64,000 nt of DNA from Mycobacterium sp. E2479 (GTDB taxonomy: Bacteria > Actinomycetota > Actinomycetes > Mycobacteriales > Mycobacteriaceae), in NCBI RefSeq assembly GCF_001667925.1, contig NZ_LZJR01000128.1:35771-99770 (forward strand), read 5' to 3'. A program made the position numbers and the translations under genes. The notes under the pieces were generated by a model. The model ran no database searches. It was not told the origin of the DNA and was given only the letters and a program-made list of their open reading frames with translations. This document shows positions 7,972-15,665 of the stretch, one piece after another; position 1 is the first letter of the stretch; every line of letters starts with the position of its first letter.

Positions 7972-9213
7972 TTATCTCCTCCCAGCAACAAGTTTCGGGG
8001 TTAACGCGGCAGGGATTGCCTGCGCATCCTCGAGGTGCCGCAGCTCCGGCTCGATGGTTGCGAGCCGTGCCGCCCGCGGCGTATTACGGCTGCGCAGGGC
8101 GGTCACCTCGCCGCCGCACACCACGGCACTGATGCCCGGGATATCGCCGATCGCCAGTGCTCCCCGCGCGTCGGGTGCGGTAGAACCCCACGGCGCGTCC
8201 ATGATGACGAAATCGGCGGCGGCCCCTTCGTAGATCAACCCAGCTTCCAACCCCCAGACGCGAGCGTTGTTGCCAGTCGCCATTGCCCACACCCGAGCGG
8301 GATCCATCCCCGACAGCGAGGACAGCTCGGCGATTGTTTTGATCACTCCCAAGGGCATCACGCCAGTGCCGGTGGGCGTGTCGGAACCGATGACGACGCG
8401 GCGCAGCTGTCCGCAGTCTTCGGCCTTGCGCAGGATGCGAACCGCCGACTTCAAGTTGCCGGCCTGCACCAGCTGCAGCGCCATCGCGGTCTGCTCGATG
8501 ACCTGGTCGACCCCAGATTCCGCCAGGGCGGTGGGCCCGCCGTTGATGTGCCCGCACACGTCGGGCCGCAGGGTCATCAGGTGCTCCGGCGATATCGGTT
8601 TGCTGCCGGGGATGCTCGCCCCGCCCGAATGACACATCACGGTGATCCCATGCTGTTGCGCCCACCGGACTTGATCCGCACCATCGGCCGGGTCAGCGTA
8701 GGCGCCAAAGCCGAATTTGGCCAGATGAATTCCCGCGCGCTGCAGCTCGGCGAAATCCTCCTCCTGAAGCGTCGGTTCCAACACCACCGCGCCCGCGTGA
8801 ACGGTCATTCCCCCTGGCCGGAAATTGTCGAAGCACTCCTTCGCCGCGATCGCCAACGCCTTTACACCCAACGCGGTGTGTGGCCGCCCCTGCGCATGGA
8901 TTTCGCCGGGAGAGATGACCCGGGTGATTCCCCCGTGGACGTAGCTGGCCAAAAAGTCGACCGTCTTCTGTCGGGGCGTGTAGTCACCGAGCACTACGTG
9001 ACAGTGCGAGTCGATCAGCCCGGGCGCGACCGTGCTGCCCTGTGCATCGAGAACTGAATCCGCACTGTCGATTTCGTCGATCACGTCGGCGTGGTGACCG
9101 ACCGCGATAATTACGCCCTCGCGGCAGACGACGCTGTCTGCGTCAGCGAGAACGGGCTCGTCCAGATCACCGGAGAGAACGGCGCCGGCGCCGGTGATGG
9201 CGAGGGTGCTCAC
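7972..9213 (-). CDS. Amidohydrolase, enamidase-like
   Basis: A 413-residue TIM-barrel metal hydrolase. The N-terminal beta domain leads to GLIDSHCHV (metal-binding His-x-His), with later His residues in VMCHSGGAS and DVCGHINGGPT, and an Asp in VIGSDTPTGTG that fits the metal/catalytic Asp. Enamidases hydrolyse cyclic lactam or enamide rings such as 6-oxotetrahydronicotinate in nicotinate breakdown. The GTG at 9213 overlaps the stop of the AA_synth gene (GTGA) and opens a proper N-terminal strand, so the longer frame to 9456 was rejected. Its presence in a ring-cleavage operon hints at an N-containing substrate. Exact chemistry is unproven. Confidence 0.75.
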   Translation of the reverse strand: MSTLAITGAGAVLSGDLDEPVLADADSVVCREGVIIAVGHHADVIDEIDSADSVLDAQGSTVAPGLIDSHCHVVLGDYTPRQKTVDFLASYVHGGITRVISPGEIHAQGRPHTALGVKALAIAAKECFDNFRPGGMTVHAGAVVLEPTLQEEDFAELQRAGIHLAKFGFGAYADPADGADQVRWAQQHGITVMCHSGGASIPGSKPISPEHLMTLRPDVCGHINGGPTALAESGVDQVIEQTAMALQLVQAGNLKSAVRILRKAEDCGQLRRVVIGSDTPTGTGVMPLGVIKTIAELSSLSGMDPARVWAMATGNNARVWGLEAGLIYEGAAADFVIMDAPWGSTAPDARGALAIGDIPGISAVVCGGEVTALRSRNTPRAARLATIEPELRHLEDAQAIPAALTPKLVAGRR

Positions 9214-9809
9214 ACCGATGCCTTTTCCCGCGCCTGTTCCCGGGCCTCCTCGACTGTCATCCCACCGACCCGCGCGTTGATGCGGCCGCGGTTGGCGACA
9301 GCGGCGATCACCACCAGTTCGTCGGGATGGGGGGCATCGGGAAGGTGTACCGCGACCGCGTCGTAGTGGCTGCGCACCCAAATCTCGTCTTTGTAAGCCA
9401 GCGGAATGTCGATCACTACCCCTGGCGCACCGACCTTGGTGACCGAGGTGATCCACGCATTGCCGCCACCCACGGCGTCGCGCAACGCGTTGCCGAAGAT
9501 CGTCGTCAACGCCGCGTTGATGTGTTCCTGCTCTCCGTCGACGCCGACCAACCCGCCCTTGCCGTAGCTTTCGACCGGCTCACCCAGTAGCCGCGCCGCC
9601 TCGACTCCGAGCCATGTCCCCAGCTGCTGGGATGCCTCGACAAGCGAAGACAGGTCTTCGACGAATCCTTGCCCGGCGAATGGATTTTTGACGATCGCAC
9701 ACACGGCCACCTTGCGTAACGGCGCGCCATCAGAGCGCCCTGCAACGAGCCGGGTCTCGTCGACCACAGCAAAGGATTTACGAACGATCAGCCCGGGTCG
9801 TTGTTCCAC
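9210..9809 (-). CDS. AA_synth (DUF1185) family protein
   Basis: A 199-residue protein of the family annotated amino acid synthesis. The order of conserved stretches is PLRKVAVCAIVKNPFAGQGFVEDLS, then GKGGLVGVDGEQEHINAAL, then VGGGNAWITSVTKVGAPGVVIDIPLAYKDE and a C-terminal HPDELVVIAAVANRGRINARVGG. The biochemical role of the family is not established; it recurs beside amidohydrolases in catabolic operons. The GTG at 9809 follows GGAGG by six bases, better placed than the upstream ATG. It is the first gene of the minus-strand operon and is translationally coupled to the enamidase. Confidence 0.78.
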   Translation of the reverse strand: MEQRPGLIVRKSFAVVDETRLVAGRSDGAPLRKVAVCAIVKNPFAGQGFVEDLSSLVEASQQLGTWLGVEAARLLGEPVESYGKGGLVGVDGEQEHINAALTTIFGNALRDAVGGGNAWITSVTKVGAPGVVIDIPLAYKDEIWVRSHYDAVAVHLPDAPHPDELVVIAAVANRGRINARVGGMTVEEAREQAREKASV

Positions 9810-10049
9810 CGGTCGCCTCCAAGTCTCATTTCGGTCGTTAACTCGTATGCGAGCGTATGGAGCGCAGGACATCGATTTCTTGCCCCAACTGGGTAAATTC
9901 GAGGGCTTCGCGCCACCCGACGACGCCCTGGGGTCAGACTGGGCGTGAGTTGTTTCATGCCCAACGTCTAATGTGAGGGTTGACACAACCATGGGCCTGA
10001 TTCGGCTCACCGTCCCTGGCAACGCGTCGACGTCAGAAGGTGCAGAACC
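9810..10049. promoter_or_regulatory. Divergent promoter region with palindrome GGTTGACACAACC
   Basis: This 240-bp gap separates the catabolic operon (minus) from the GAF-LuxR gene (plus). It holds a perfect-arm palindrome GGTTG-ACA-CAACC at 9978-9990, which also contains a TTGACA -35-like hexamer, and a CTCGTATGCGAG repeat at 9842-9853 overlapped by a second CGTATG. Either could bind the neighbouring LuxR-type regulator; neither is proven. Confidence 0.5.
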
Positions 10050-11111
10050 ATGCAGTCGATAGACCTCGAAAGCTCAGACATTCGCGGCTCCTACGCGAGC
10101 GCGTTGCAAGCGGCCCTCACCCTCGACGAGGTAACCGCAGCCTTCATGACAGTGGCCGACGCCCTGATTGGCTCCGATGCCTTCGGTGTCTATCGGTTCA
10201 GCTCGAGTGTCTACGAGGTGGCGTCGTGCCACGCGTCGACTTCGTCGCACTTTCTGGACGCGTACGAACGCTTCGGTCGTGCGGACGACCCCGTGTTGAA
10301 CTTCGCCGTCAACCGCAAAACGCCGATCGATTCGTCGCGGCTTAGTTCTCCCTCGATGTGGGAAAGCTCGGCTGCCCGCGCGGTATTGGCGATCGAAGGC
10401 TACTGCCACTCGCTGGAGGCACCGGTGATCGTCGGGGGCAACGTTTTCGGAACCATCAACTTCGCCCGTCGCACGGATCGGTCGGAATTCACCGAGGATG
10501 ACCTGATCCTGGCCCAGTTCGCTTCCGAACAACTCGGCCTTGCGGCCGAACGAGCGCTGCGGTTCGAAGGTATCGGCCGCAAGGCAAACGTTCTGGAAGA
10601 CGCTTTCGACCGCATGCCCCAAGCTGTCTTCATCACCGACCTGGAATCGCGGATTCTCTTTCAAAACCGCGCCGCGAGCACCCTGATCTCTTCGCGACAG
10701 TCATCGACGGGCCAATCGGTCTCCGATGCGATCGCGGATGCGATGCGCGTCTTCCGTACCGAAGACAAGCGTGTTCACACCCGCAGCGTGAAGAGCTCGG
10801 CCGGCCAAGATCTCATCACGAAGTCGTTCCGTCTGCCCGACTCCCAAAACGCCGCAATGACGTTGGCCTACCAGGCCGACCGTGAAGCGGCGAAAACCCT
10901 GCCCGTCTGGAATGTCTTGTCGCGCCGCGAACAGGAGATCGCCGAACTGGTCGCGCGGGGACTGACTACCAAGCAGATCGCCGGGCAGGCTTTCGTCAGC
11001 GAGAACACGGTGAAGCAGCATCTCAAGCGGATCTTCGCCAAGGCCGACGTCCACAATCGCGCGGAGCTTGTCCAGTTGATTTGGTCACACGGAGACAAAC
11101 CAGAACGATAA
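10050..11111 (+). CDS. GAF/PAS-like sensor with LuxR-type HTH regulator
   Basis: A 353-residue one-component regulator. Residues about 20-165 resemble a GAF sensor (EAPVIVGGNVFGTINFARR), 185-270 resemble a PAS-like linker (MPQAVFITDLESRILFQNRAA), and 286-345 form a LuxR/NarL HTH with LSRREQEIAELVARGLTTKQIA and VSENTVKQHLKRIFAKADV. There is no receiver domain, so it probably senses a small molecule or cofactor directly. It is divergent from the catabolic operon across a 240-bp gap containing a clear palindrome, so it is the best candidate activator of that operon. The ligand is unknown. Confidence 0.85.
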   Translation: MQSIDLESSDIRGSYASALQAALTLDEVTAAFMTVADALIGSDAFGVYRFSSSVYEVASCHASTSSHFLDAYERFGRADDPVLNFAVNRKTPIDSSRLSSPSMWESSAARAVLAIEGYCHSLEAPVIVGGNVFGTINFARRTDRSEFTEDDLILAQFASEQLGLAAERALRFEGIGRKANVLEDAFDRMPQAVFITDLESRILFQNRAASTLISSRQSSTGQSVSDAIADAMRVFRTEDKRVHTRSVKSSAGQDLITKSFRLPDSQNAAMTLAYQADREAAKTLPVWNVLSRREQEIAELVARGLTTKQIAGQAFVSENTVKQHLKRIFAKADVHNRAELVQLIWSHGDKPER

Positions 11112-11301
11112 GGCTTTTGCCACCTCGGAATCCGCCGGCAAAGGTACCCGTTCGGGGTTCGCGGCGGCCGTCTGCGCACTTTTAGATTGGTGACGTAGGC
11201 CGAGGCCGGCATCCGCATCGCGAGAGGCTGCACGATATTCAACCGGGTTCGCCGCGCCCGCAGGTCGACGACTCGTATCGATGCAAGAGAAAGAGGGCCA
11301 C

Positions 11302-12456
11302 ATGACCACCAGCGGTTCAGCCGTGTCGAACCAGGACGCGCTTTCGCTCATCGAACTGTTTCCGCAAGACGAGGATTGGTCGATACAGACCATGCGTCTG
11401 CTGGCCCAGGTGTCGGTTGGAGGTGCCGACCTTTTCGAGTGTAGCCGTACCGCGGCGCGCATCGGCACCAAAACCACCGACACGGAAATCTGGTACCGCG
11501 AATGGCACAAGACAGCCAATGACGTTGCTGCCCAAGGGGAAGAGGCGTTGGCGCGGGGCGAGCGGATGACCGCTCGTCGCGCCTTCTTCCGATCGTGCAG
11601 CTACCATCGTCACTCCGAGTTCTTCCTTAGCTCCGATGATCCGCGCCGCACTCAGGCATACACCGACGGCCGCAACAACTTTCGGCGCGCAGCCGAATTG
11701 ACGGGTGGATTGATCGAGCGGATCGAAGTGCCCTTCGAAGGCCAGACGATGGAGGGGTACATTGTGCGTCCGGACGGGTCCGGGGCCGCTCGGCCAACGG
11801 TGCTCTTTCTAGGAGGCGCCGACTCATGGGCGGAAGAGCTGTATTTCCTCGGCGGCTCGGAGTTCCCCGCCCGCGGGATGAACGTTGTCATGGTCGACAC
11901 CCCCGGCCGCGGCAGCTCACTGCGATTCAAGCAAATGTACAGCCGCCCAGACTATGAGGTGCCCGTGCAGGCTGTCCTCGATCACCTCGAACATCGTGGC
12001 GACGTCGATTCCGAGCGCTTTGGTTTGGCCGGAGTCAGTTTCGGCGGTTACTACGCCCCGCGTGCGGCGGCCTTCGAGCCCCGGATCAAAGCGGTGGCCG
12101 CGTGGTGTGGCACATGGAGCATCCTCACCGATTTTTACGAGTTCTATCCCGCGCTGCAAGATCAGCTGCAATGGCTGAGCGGATCGAAGGATGACGCCGA
12201 GGCCCGCCGCAAATTGGCCGCGTTCACCCTCGAAGGTGTCGCGGACCGAATCACCGTTCCCGTCTACGTCATGCACGGCACTCGTGACATCATCATGGAC
12301 GTCGCCGGCGCCCGGAGGTTCGTCGACGCGCTAACCACGAGGGATGTCACCGTCGACATCTATGACGAGGCCGGCTCACTGCACTGCAGCTATGACTATC
12401 TTGTGGTCGCCGCCTCGCGCCTGGCCGACTGGTTCGTCCACCGTCTCATCGAATGA
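11302..12456 (+). CDS. Alpha/beta hydrolase, 2,6-dihydroxypseudooxynicotine hydrolase/FrsA-like
   Basis: A 384-residue hydrolase with a helical N-terminal cap (to about residue 120) followed by the alpha/beta core. The nucleophile elbow is GVSFGGYYAPRAA, the acid region is HGTRDIIMDVAGA and the catalytic His is probably in GSLHCSYDY. The layout matches the cap-containing family that includes a C-C bond hydrolase of nicotine catabolism. The ATG at 11302 is preceded by AAAGAGG; an in-frame ATG at 11281 is possible. The 3' end overlaps the convergent SDR gene by 11 bp. Substrate is inferred to be a pathway intermediate. Confidence 0.8.
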   Translation: MTTSGSAVSNQDALSLIELFPQDEDWSIQTMRLLAQVSVGGADLFECSRTAARIGTKTTDTEIWYREWHKTANDVAAQGEEALARGERMTARRAFFRSCSYHRHSEFFLSSDDPRRTQAYTDGRNNFRRAAELTGGLIERIEVPFEGQTMEGYIVRPDGSGAARPTVLFLGGADSWAEELYFLGGSEFPARGMNVVMVDTPGRGSSLRFKQMYSRPDYEVPVQAVLDHLEHRGDVDSERFGLAGVSFGGYYAPRAAAFEPRIKAVAAWCGTWSILTDFYEFYPALQDQLQWLSGSKDDAEARRKLAAFTLEGVADRITVPVYVMHGTRDIIMDVAGARRFVDALTTRDVTVDIYDEAGSLHCSYDYLVVAASRLADWFVHRLIE

Positions 12457-13213
12457 GCTTGCCGTCGCGGCGGGCAAAGACACCGGAGGCCGCCTGATCC
12501 CTCGGTTTGACGACGATCTGGTCGAGGTTGACGTGTGCTGGGCGGCTGGCGACGAACCCGATGACTTGCGCGACGTCTCGTGCGAGCAGTGGCTCGATGT
12601 CCTCGTATACGCCGGCGGCACGCTGCTCGTCACCACCGAAGCGAACCATCGAGAATTCGGTCTTCACCCGGCCCGGCGCGATCTCGGTCAAACGCACGGG
12701 CAGGCCGAGCAACTCGCCACGTAACGTGCGGTGCAGCGCGGCCTGGGCGTGCTTGGCGGACGTGTAACCCGATCCGTTATCGTAAACGCTCAGCGCCGCA
12801 ACGGATGTGACAGTCACGATCAGTCCGTCGCCGGAGCCGACCAGCTTGGGCAGCAGAGCTTTGGTAAGACGCAAGGTGCCCAACACGTTGGTTTCCCACA
12901 TCCATCGCCAATCGTCGAGGTTCGCGTCGGCCACGGAAGCCAAACCTTTCGCGCCGCCCGCGTTGTTCACCAACACATCGACTCGTTCGACCGCGTCGGC
13001 GAATTCTCGGACGGAGTCCTCTGACGTCACATCCAACGGCAGTGCGGTCGCATCTATGCGCTTAGCCAATCGACGCAGCCGGTCAATCCGTCGAGCACCG
13101 ACGTAGACGTGAAATCCCCGCTCTGCCAACTCTTCAGCGGTGGCTTCGCCGATGCCCGAGCTGGCGCCTGTGACCACCGCCACCCGTTGCGCAATCTTCG
13201 AGGTATCCGTCAT
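12446..13213 (-). CDS. Classical short-chain dehydrogenase/reductase
   Basis: A 255-residue NAD(P)-dependent oxidoreductase. Motifs are TGASSGIGEA (cofactor), NNAGGAKG, the catalytic Ser in VTSVAALSVYDNGSGY and YTSAKHA with Tyr and Lys. After the core, EIAPGRVKTEFSMVRF resembles serine/3-hydroxy acid dehydrogenase-type SDRs rather than BphB. The ATG at 13213 lies 5 bp after the stop of the secreted lipase-like gene, so the two are probably cotranscribed. The reaction is unknown; a ring- or side-chain alcohol oxidation in the catabolic island is plausible. Confidence 0.85.
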   Translation of the reverse strand: MTDTSKIAQRVAVVTGASSGIGEATAEELAERGFHVYVGARRIDRLRRLAKRIDATALPLDVTSEDSVREFADAVERVDVLVNNAGGAKGLASVADANLDDWRWMWETNVLGTLRLTKALLPKLVGSGDGLIVTVTSVAALSVYDNGSGYTSAKHAQAALHRTLRGELLGLPVRLTEIAPGRVKTEFSMVRFGGDEQRAAGVYEDIEPLLARDVAQVIGFVASRPAHVNLDQIVVKPRDQAASGVFARRDGKLIR

Positions 13214-13218
13214 ATCGG

Positions 13219-14526
13219 TCAGATCTCCCCACAGTTGGGAGTCGTGGGTACTCCGTTGAATCGGCCCGCGACCCACTGCATCCCACGCTCGCCGTCGACG
13301 AAATACGTCAGTAAATCGTTGATTGCCAGCTTGTTGAAGATCGGGGGTTCTTCGTTGGTCCAGAATTGAACGTCGGCGCCCTTGGCGCACCAGTCCAACG
13401 CCGTTTGGTGGGCGGCGCCCCACGGTATCAACGGGTCGTATCGATTGATATCGATGAAGACCGGCGCTTTCGGACTCAACGTGCCTACCCGCTGCGCGGC
13501 GAAGACGGTTTTGAGTGGATCGGACTCGAGCATCTGCTGATAGTCGGTGTTGAAGTAGGGCTGAGAATGCCGGAATTCGTATCGGATGACGGTTTGGCCA
13601 AAACACTCCAGCCGGGTCTGGTCAACAAGTTGCGCCCCCCTGGGCGTGAGGGTCTCCATCAGGCCGGGCCTGAGTTCGGGATAGGCGGCGAGAACGCCGT
13701 TGACCAGGTAACCCAGTCCGCCCTCGAGCAATCCGCCGTCGGCAAATGCTGGGATGAGGACGGGGTCAGTGGCCGGCGCACCGGCCCATGCCCCGACGAC
13801 ATGCAGCTCCGGAGCGTAGCTTGGGGCCAGCTCCACAGCTGAAGCTGACGCACCGCCGCCCTGTCCATATCCCCAAAAAGCCACCGGGCCATCTGGATTC
13901 AGTGAGGTGTCCGGCAGACGCATCGCGGCTCGTGCCGCATCGATCAGCGCATAGCCCTGGGGAAGCCGCATGAACGCCGGGGACGGGAGACCGGTGCCCA
14001 CCCCGTCGTAGTCGGTGACCACGATGGCGAATCCGCGCGCCACCATGGTCGCGATGAACCCCTCCTCGTACCACATGGTGATGTCCGTGCCGCCGCCATA
14101 ATGGATGCCCTGATTGGCAAGCCGGGACGGCGCACACTGGTCACCCAGACCGGGCAGGTTTGGCCCGTAGGCGATAAGGGGGCGCGGCCCAGTGCCGGGC
14201 CACGGATTGTCGGGTTCGTAGTAGGTACCGGTGACCGCGATCGGTACGCCACGATTATCGGTGCTGCGGTACATGATTCGCGTTCCGCGCGCCACATATG
14301 CGCCGAGCTGACCGGATGGCTCCAGCACCAACCGCGACGGCTCGGACCGAATCAGATCGCCCGGCACGCCGTCGGGCAACGGATCGGGAATCGTGTAAAA
14401 CTCGGTGTACTGGCTCTCATCGGCGTGAGCCGTGGCGGGTGCGGCTATCAGGCACAGTAGCGCGGCCAGCACGACCGCAACGACAGCACACCGCTTGGTC
14501 ACGCCCAGTCCAATTGACGTTAGCAT
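13219..14526 (-). CDS. Secreted LIP-family lipase-fold protein with Ser-to-Gly nucleophile change
   Basis: A 435-residue exported protein of the secretory lipase (LIP) family. Residues 10-36 form a Sec signal (VVLAALLCLIAAPATAHA). The core shows GFAIVVTDYDGVGTG, LIDAARAA and a C-terminal APVFIDINRYDPLIPWGAAHQTALDWCAKGADVQFW, as in family members. The nucleophile elbow, expected as GYSQGG, reads GYGQGG: codon 221 (13864-13866) is GGA, Gly. The protein may be catalytically dead or use another residue. The ATG at 14526 was chosen because it directly precedes the signal peptide. It is upstream of, and 5 bp from, the SDR gene. Confidence 0.82.
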   Translation of the reverse strand: MLTSIGLGVTKRCAVVAVVLAALLCLIAAPATAHADESQYTEFYTIPDPLPDGVPGDLIRSEPSRLVLEPSGQLGAYVARGTRIMYRSTDNRGVPIAVTGTYYEPDNPWPGTGPRPLIAYGPNLPGLGDQCAPSRLANQGIHYGGGTDITMWYEEGFIATMVARGFAIVVTDYDGVGTGLPSPAFMRLPQGYALIDAARAAMRLPDTSLNPDGPVAFWGYGQGGGASASAVELAPSYAPELHVVGAWAGAPATDPVLIPAFADGGLLEGGLGYLVNGVLAAYPELRPGLMETLTPRGAQLVDQTRLECFGQTVIRYEFRHSQPYFNTDYQQMLESDPLKTVFAAQRVGTLSPKAPVFIDINRYDPLIPWGAAHQTALDWCAKGADVQFWTNEEPPIFNKLAINDLLTYFVDGERGMQWVAGRFNGVPTTPNCGEI

Positions 14527-14892
14527 TGGACTACACCACTTTATTGTGCGTCGCGGACGGTAAATTGTCATCGCAACTTGGGCATGCATGTGATTCCGGT
14601 CTCCTTTGAGCGGCATATGTGATTCAGGCCAAATCTTATTGGTCCAGACGACTCCATTTGTCACCCAGTTACGTACATTTATTAATGCATCGTTGCCCGG
14701 CGCGCGATTGCCGCGGTACGGAGAAAATTAGCGATGCCGCAAGAGGATGTTCGAGGATGCGCGGCCCGATCCCGCTGGTGCGCAATGTAAATCGACCGGA
14801 CCCCTTATGCCGGGACACCCGGTATGGTCCAGCCTGCTGACGGCTGATTTACGATTACGGCGCTATTCTTTGTGCCGGTCTGAGTCGTTATT
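14527..14892. other. AT-richer intergenic region with a hairpin at 14798-14830
   Basis: This 366-bp gap between a 75-residue protein gene and the lipase-like gene (both minus) contains no convincing gene. It is visibly less GC-rich than its neighbours. GGACC (14798-14802) and CCGGG (14810-14814) pair with CCCGG (14818-14822) and GGTCC (14826-14830) around an ACA loop. The hairpin lies downstream of the dioxygenase operon and may terminate or stabilise that transcript. Confidence 0.45.
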
Positions 14893-15120
14893 TTAATTGC
14901 CCGGGACGGCCGCCGCGAGTATTGATGTGAGCACGTCGGAATCAACTGCCGTCAATGCCTCCAAAACGACAGGATCGACAAATGCCTCGGTTCCTCTGCG
15001 TAGTGACTTAATGTGCAGCCGCGACCCATTGCCCCGAACGGCCGCCCGGACGACGACTTCTGCAAATTCATTCGTTAGGCGGAGGCTGTGCGAGTCACAA
15101 TCTTCATGATGCTGGGTCAT
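14893..15120 (-). CDS. Small protein of unknown function downstream of the dioxygenase
   Basis: A 75-residue protein that I do not recognise. It starts with a His/Asp/Cys-rich stretch (MTQHHEDCDSHS), then shows LRLTNEFAEVVVRAAVRGNGSRLHIKSLRRG, amphipathic and compatible with a small alpha/beta domain, and a hydrophobic C-terminus. There is no signal peptide or membrane helix. It begins 14 bp after the dioxygenase beta-subunit stop on the same strand, so it is probably cotranscribed. A structural or regulatory role for the oxygenase is possible, but this is only context. Confidence 0.6.
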   Translation of the reverse strand: MTQHHEDCDSHSLRLTNEFAEVVVRAAVRGNGSRLHIKSLRRGTEAFVDPVVLEALTAVDSDVLTSILAAAVPGN

Positions 15121-15134
15121 AACGCCGGCCTCAC

Positions 15135-15665
15135 CTAGAAGAACATCGAAAGGTTGTGTGTGGACAGAGTGCTCTGGTCCAAAGCGACCCAGCGATGCGC
15201 GATCTTCCAGCCGGCATCCGCGCGCCGCACCCGATCGACCCGCTGGGCGGAGATGATGTTGAAATCCGTGACATCCCCCCGGCTGCGGTAGATCAATTCA
15301 TTGGACCGTGCGATCAACTCCCCCGACTCCGGCGTCGTCTCGGTGATGACGTTGGTGATGAAGTGGCGCACTCGTGATGGCGGCTGCTCAGCCCAGGCGT
15401 ATTCGGTGCTCAGCCGGTTTACTCGGATGGCGAGCGTCTGGCGCGTGTCGTCAAACGACTTCGAGTGCGACTCCCAGGCAGCGCCGTCCTCCCGGTTCAA
15501 CCGCACCGGCATCACATAGCGGGCGTCCTCGGCGAAGAGCTCAATCCATTCGCCAAAACGCCGCTCGTCGAGCAGTCGCGCCTCGCGATAAAGGAATTGC
15601 TCTATCTCGTAGTGCGTCTCCATCGGGATGATTGCGCCCAGAGAATCCGCGGGTGCGGTCGTCAT
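15135..15665 (-). CDS. Aromatic ring-hydroxylating dioxygenase, beta subunit
   Basis: A 176-residue cone-fold (NTF2-like) small subunit of a Rieske dioxygenase. Typical family segments are IEQFLYREARLLDERRFGEWIELFAEDARYVMPVR and, near the C-terminus, RRADAGWKIAHRWVALDQSTL. Its ATG overlaps the stop of the alpha-subunit gene (ATGA), giving coupled, near-stoichiometric synthesis. It has structural rather than catalytic function in the alpha3beta3 enzyme. The matching ferredoxin and reductase genes are not adjacent; the nearest are at 6.6-8.0 kb. Confidence 0.92.
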   Translation of the reverse strand: MTTAPADSLGAIIPMETHYEIEQFLYREARLLDERRFGEWIELFAEDARYVMPVRLNREDGAAWESHSKSFDDTRQTLAIRVNRLSTEYAWAEQPPSRVRHFITNVITETTPESGELIARSNELIYRSRGDVTDFNIISAQRVDRVRRADAGWKIAHRWVALDQSTLSTHNLSMFF

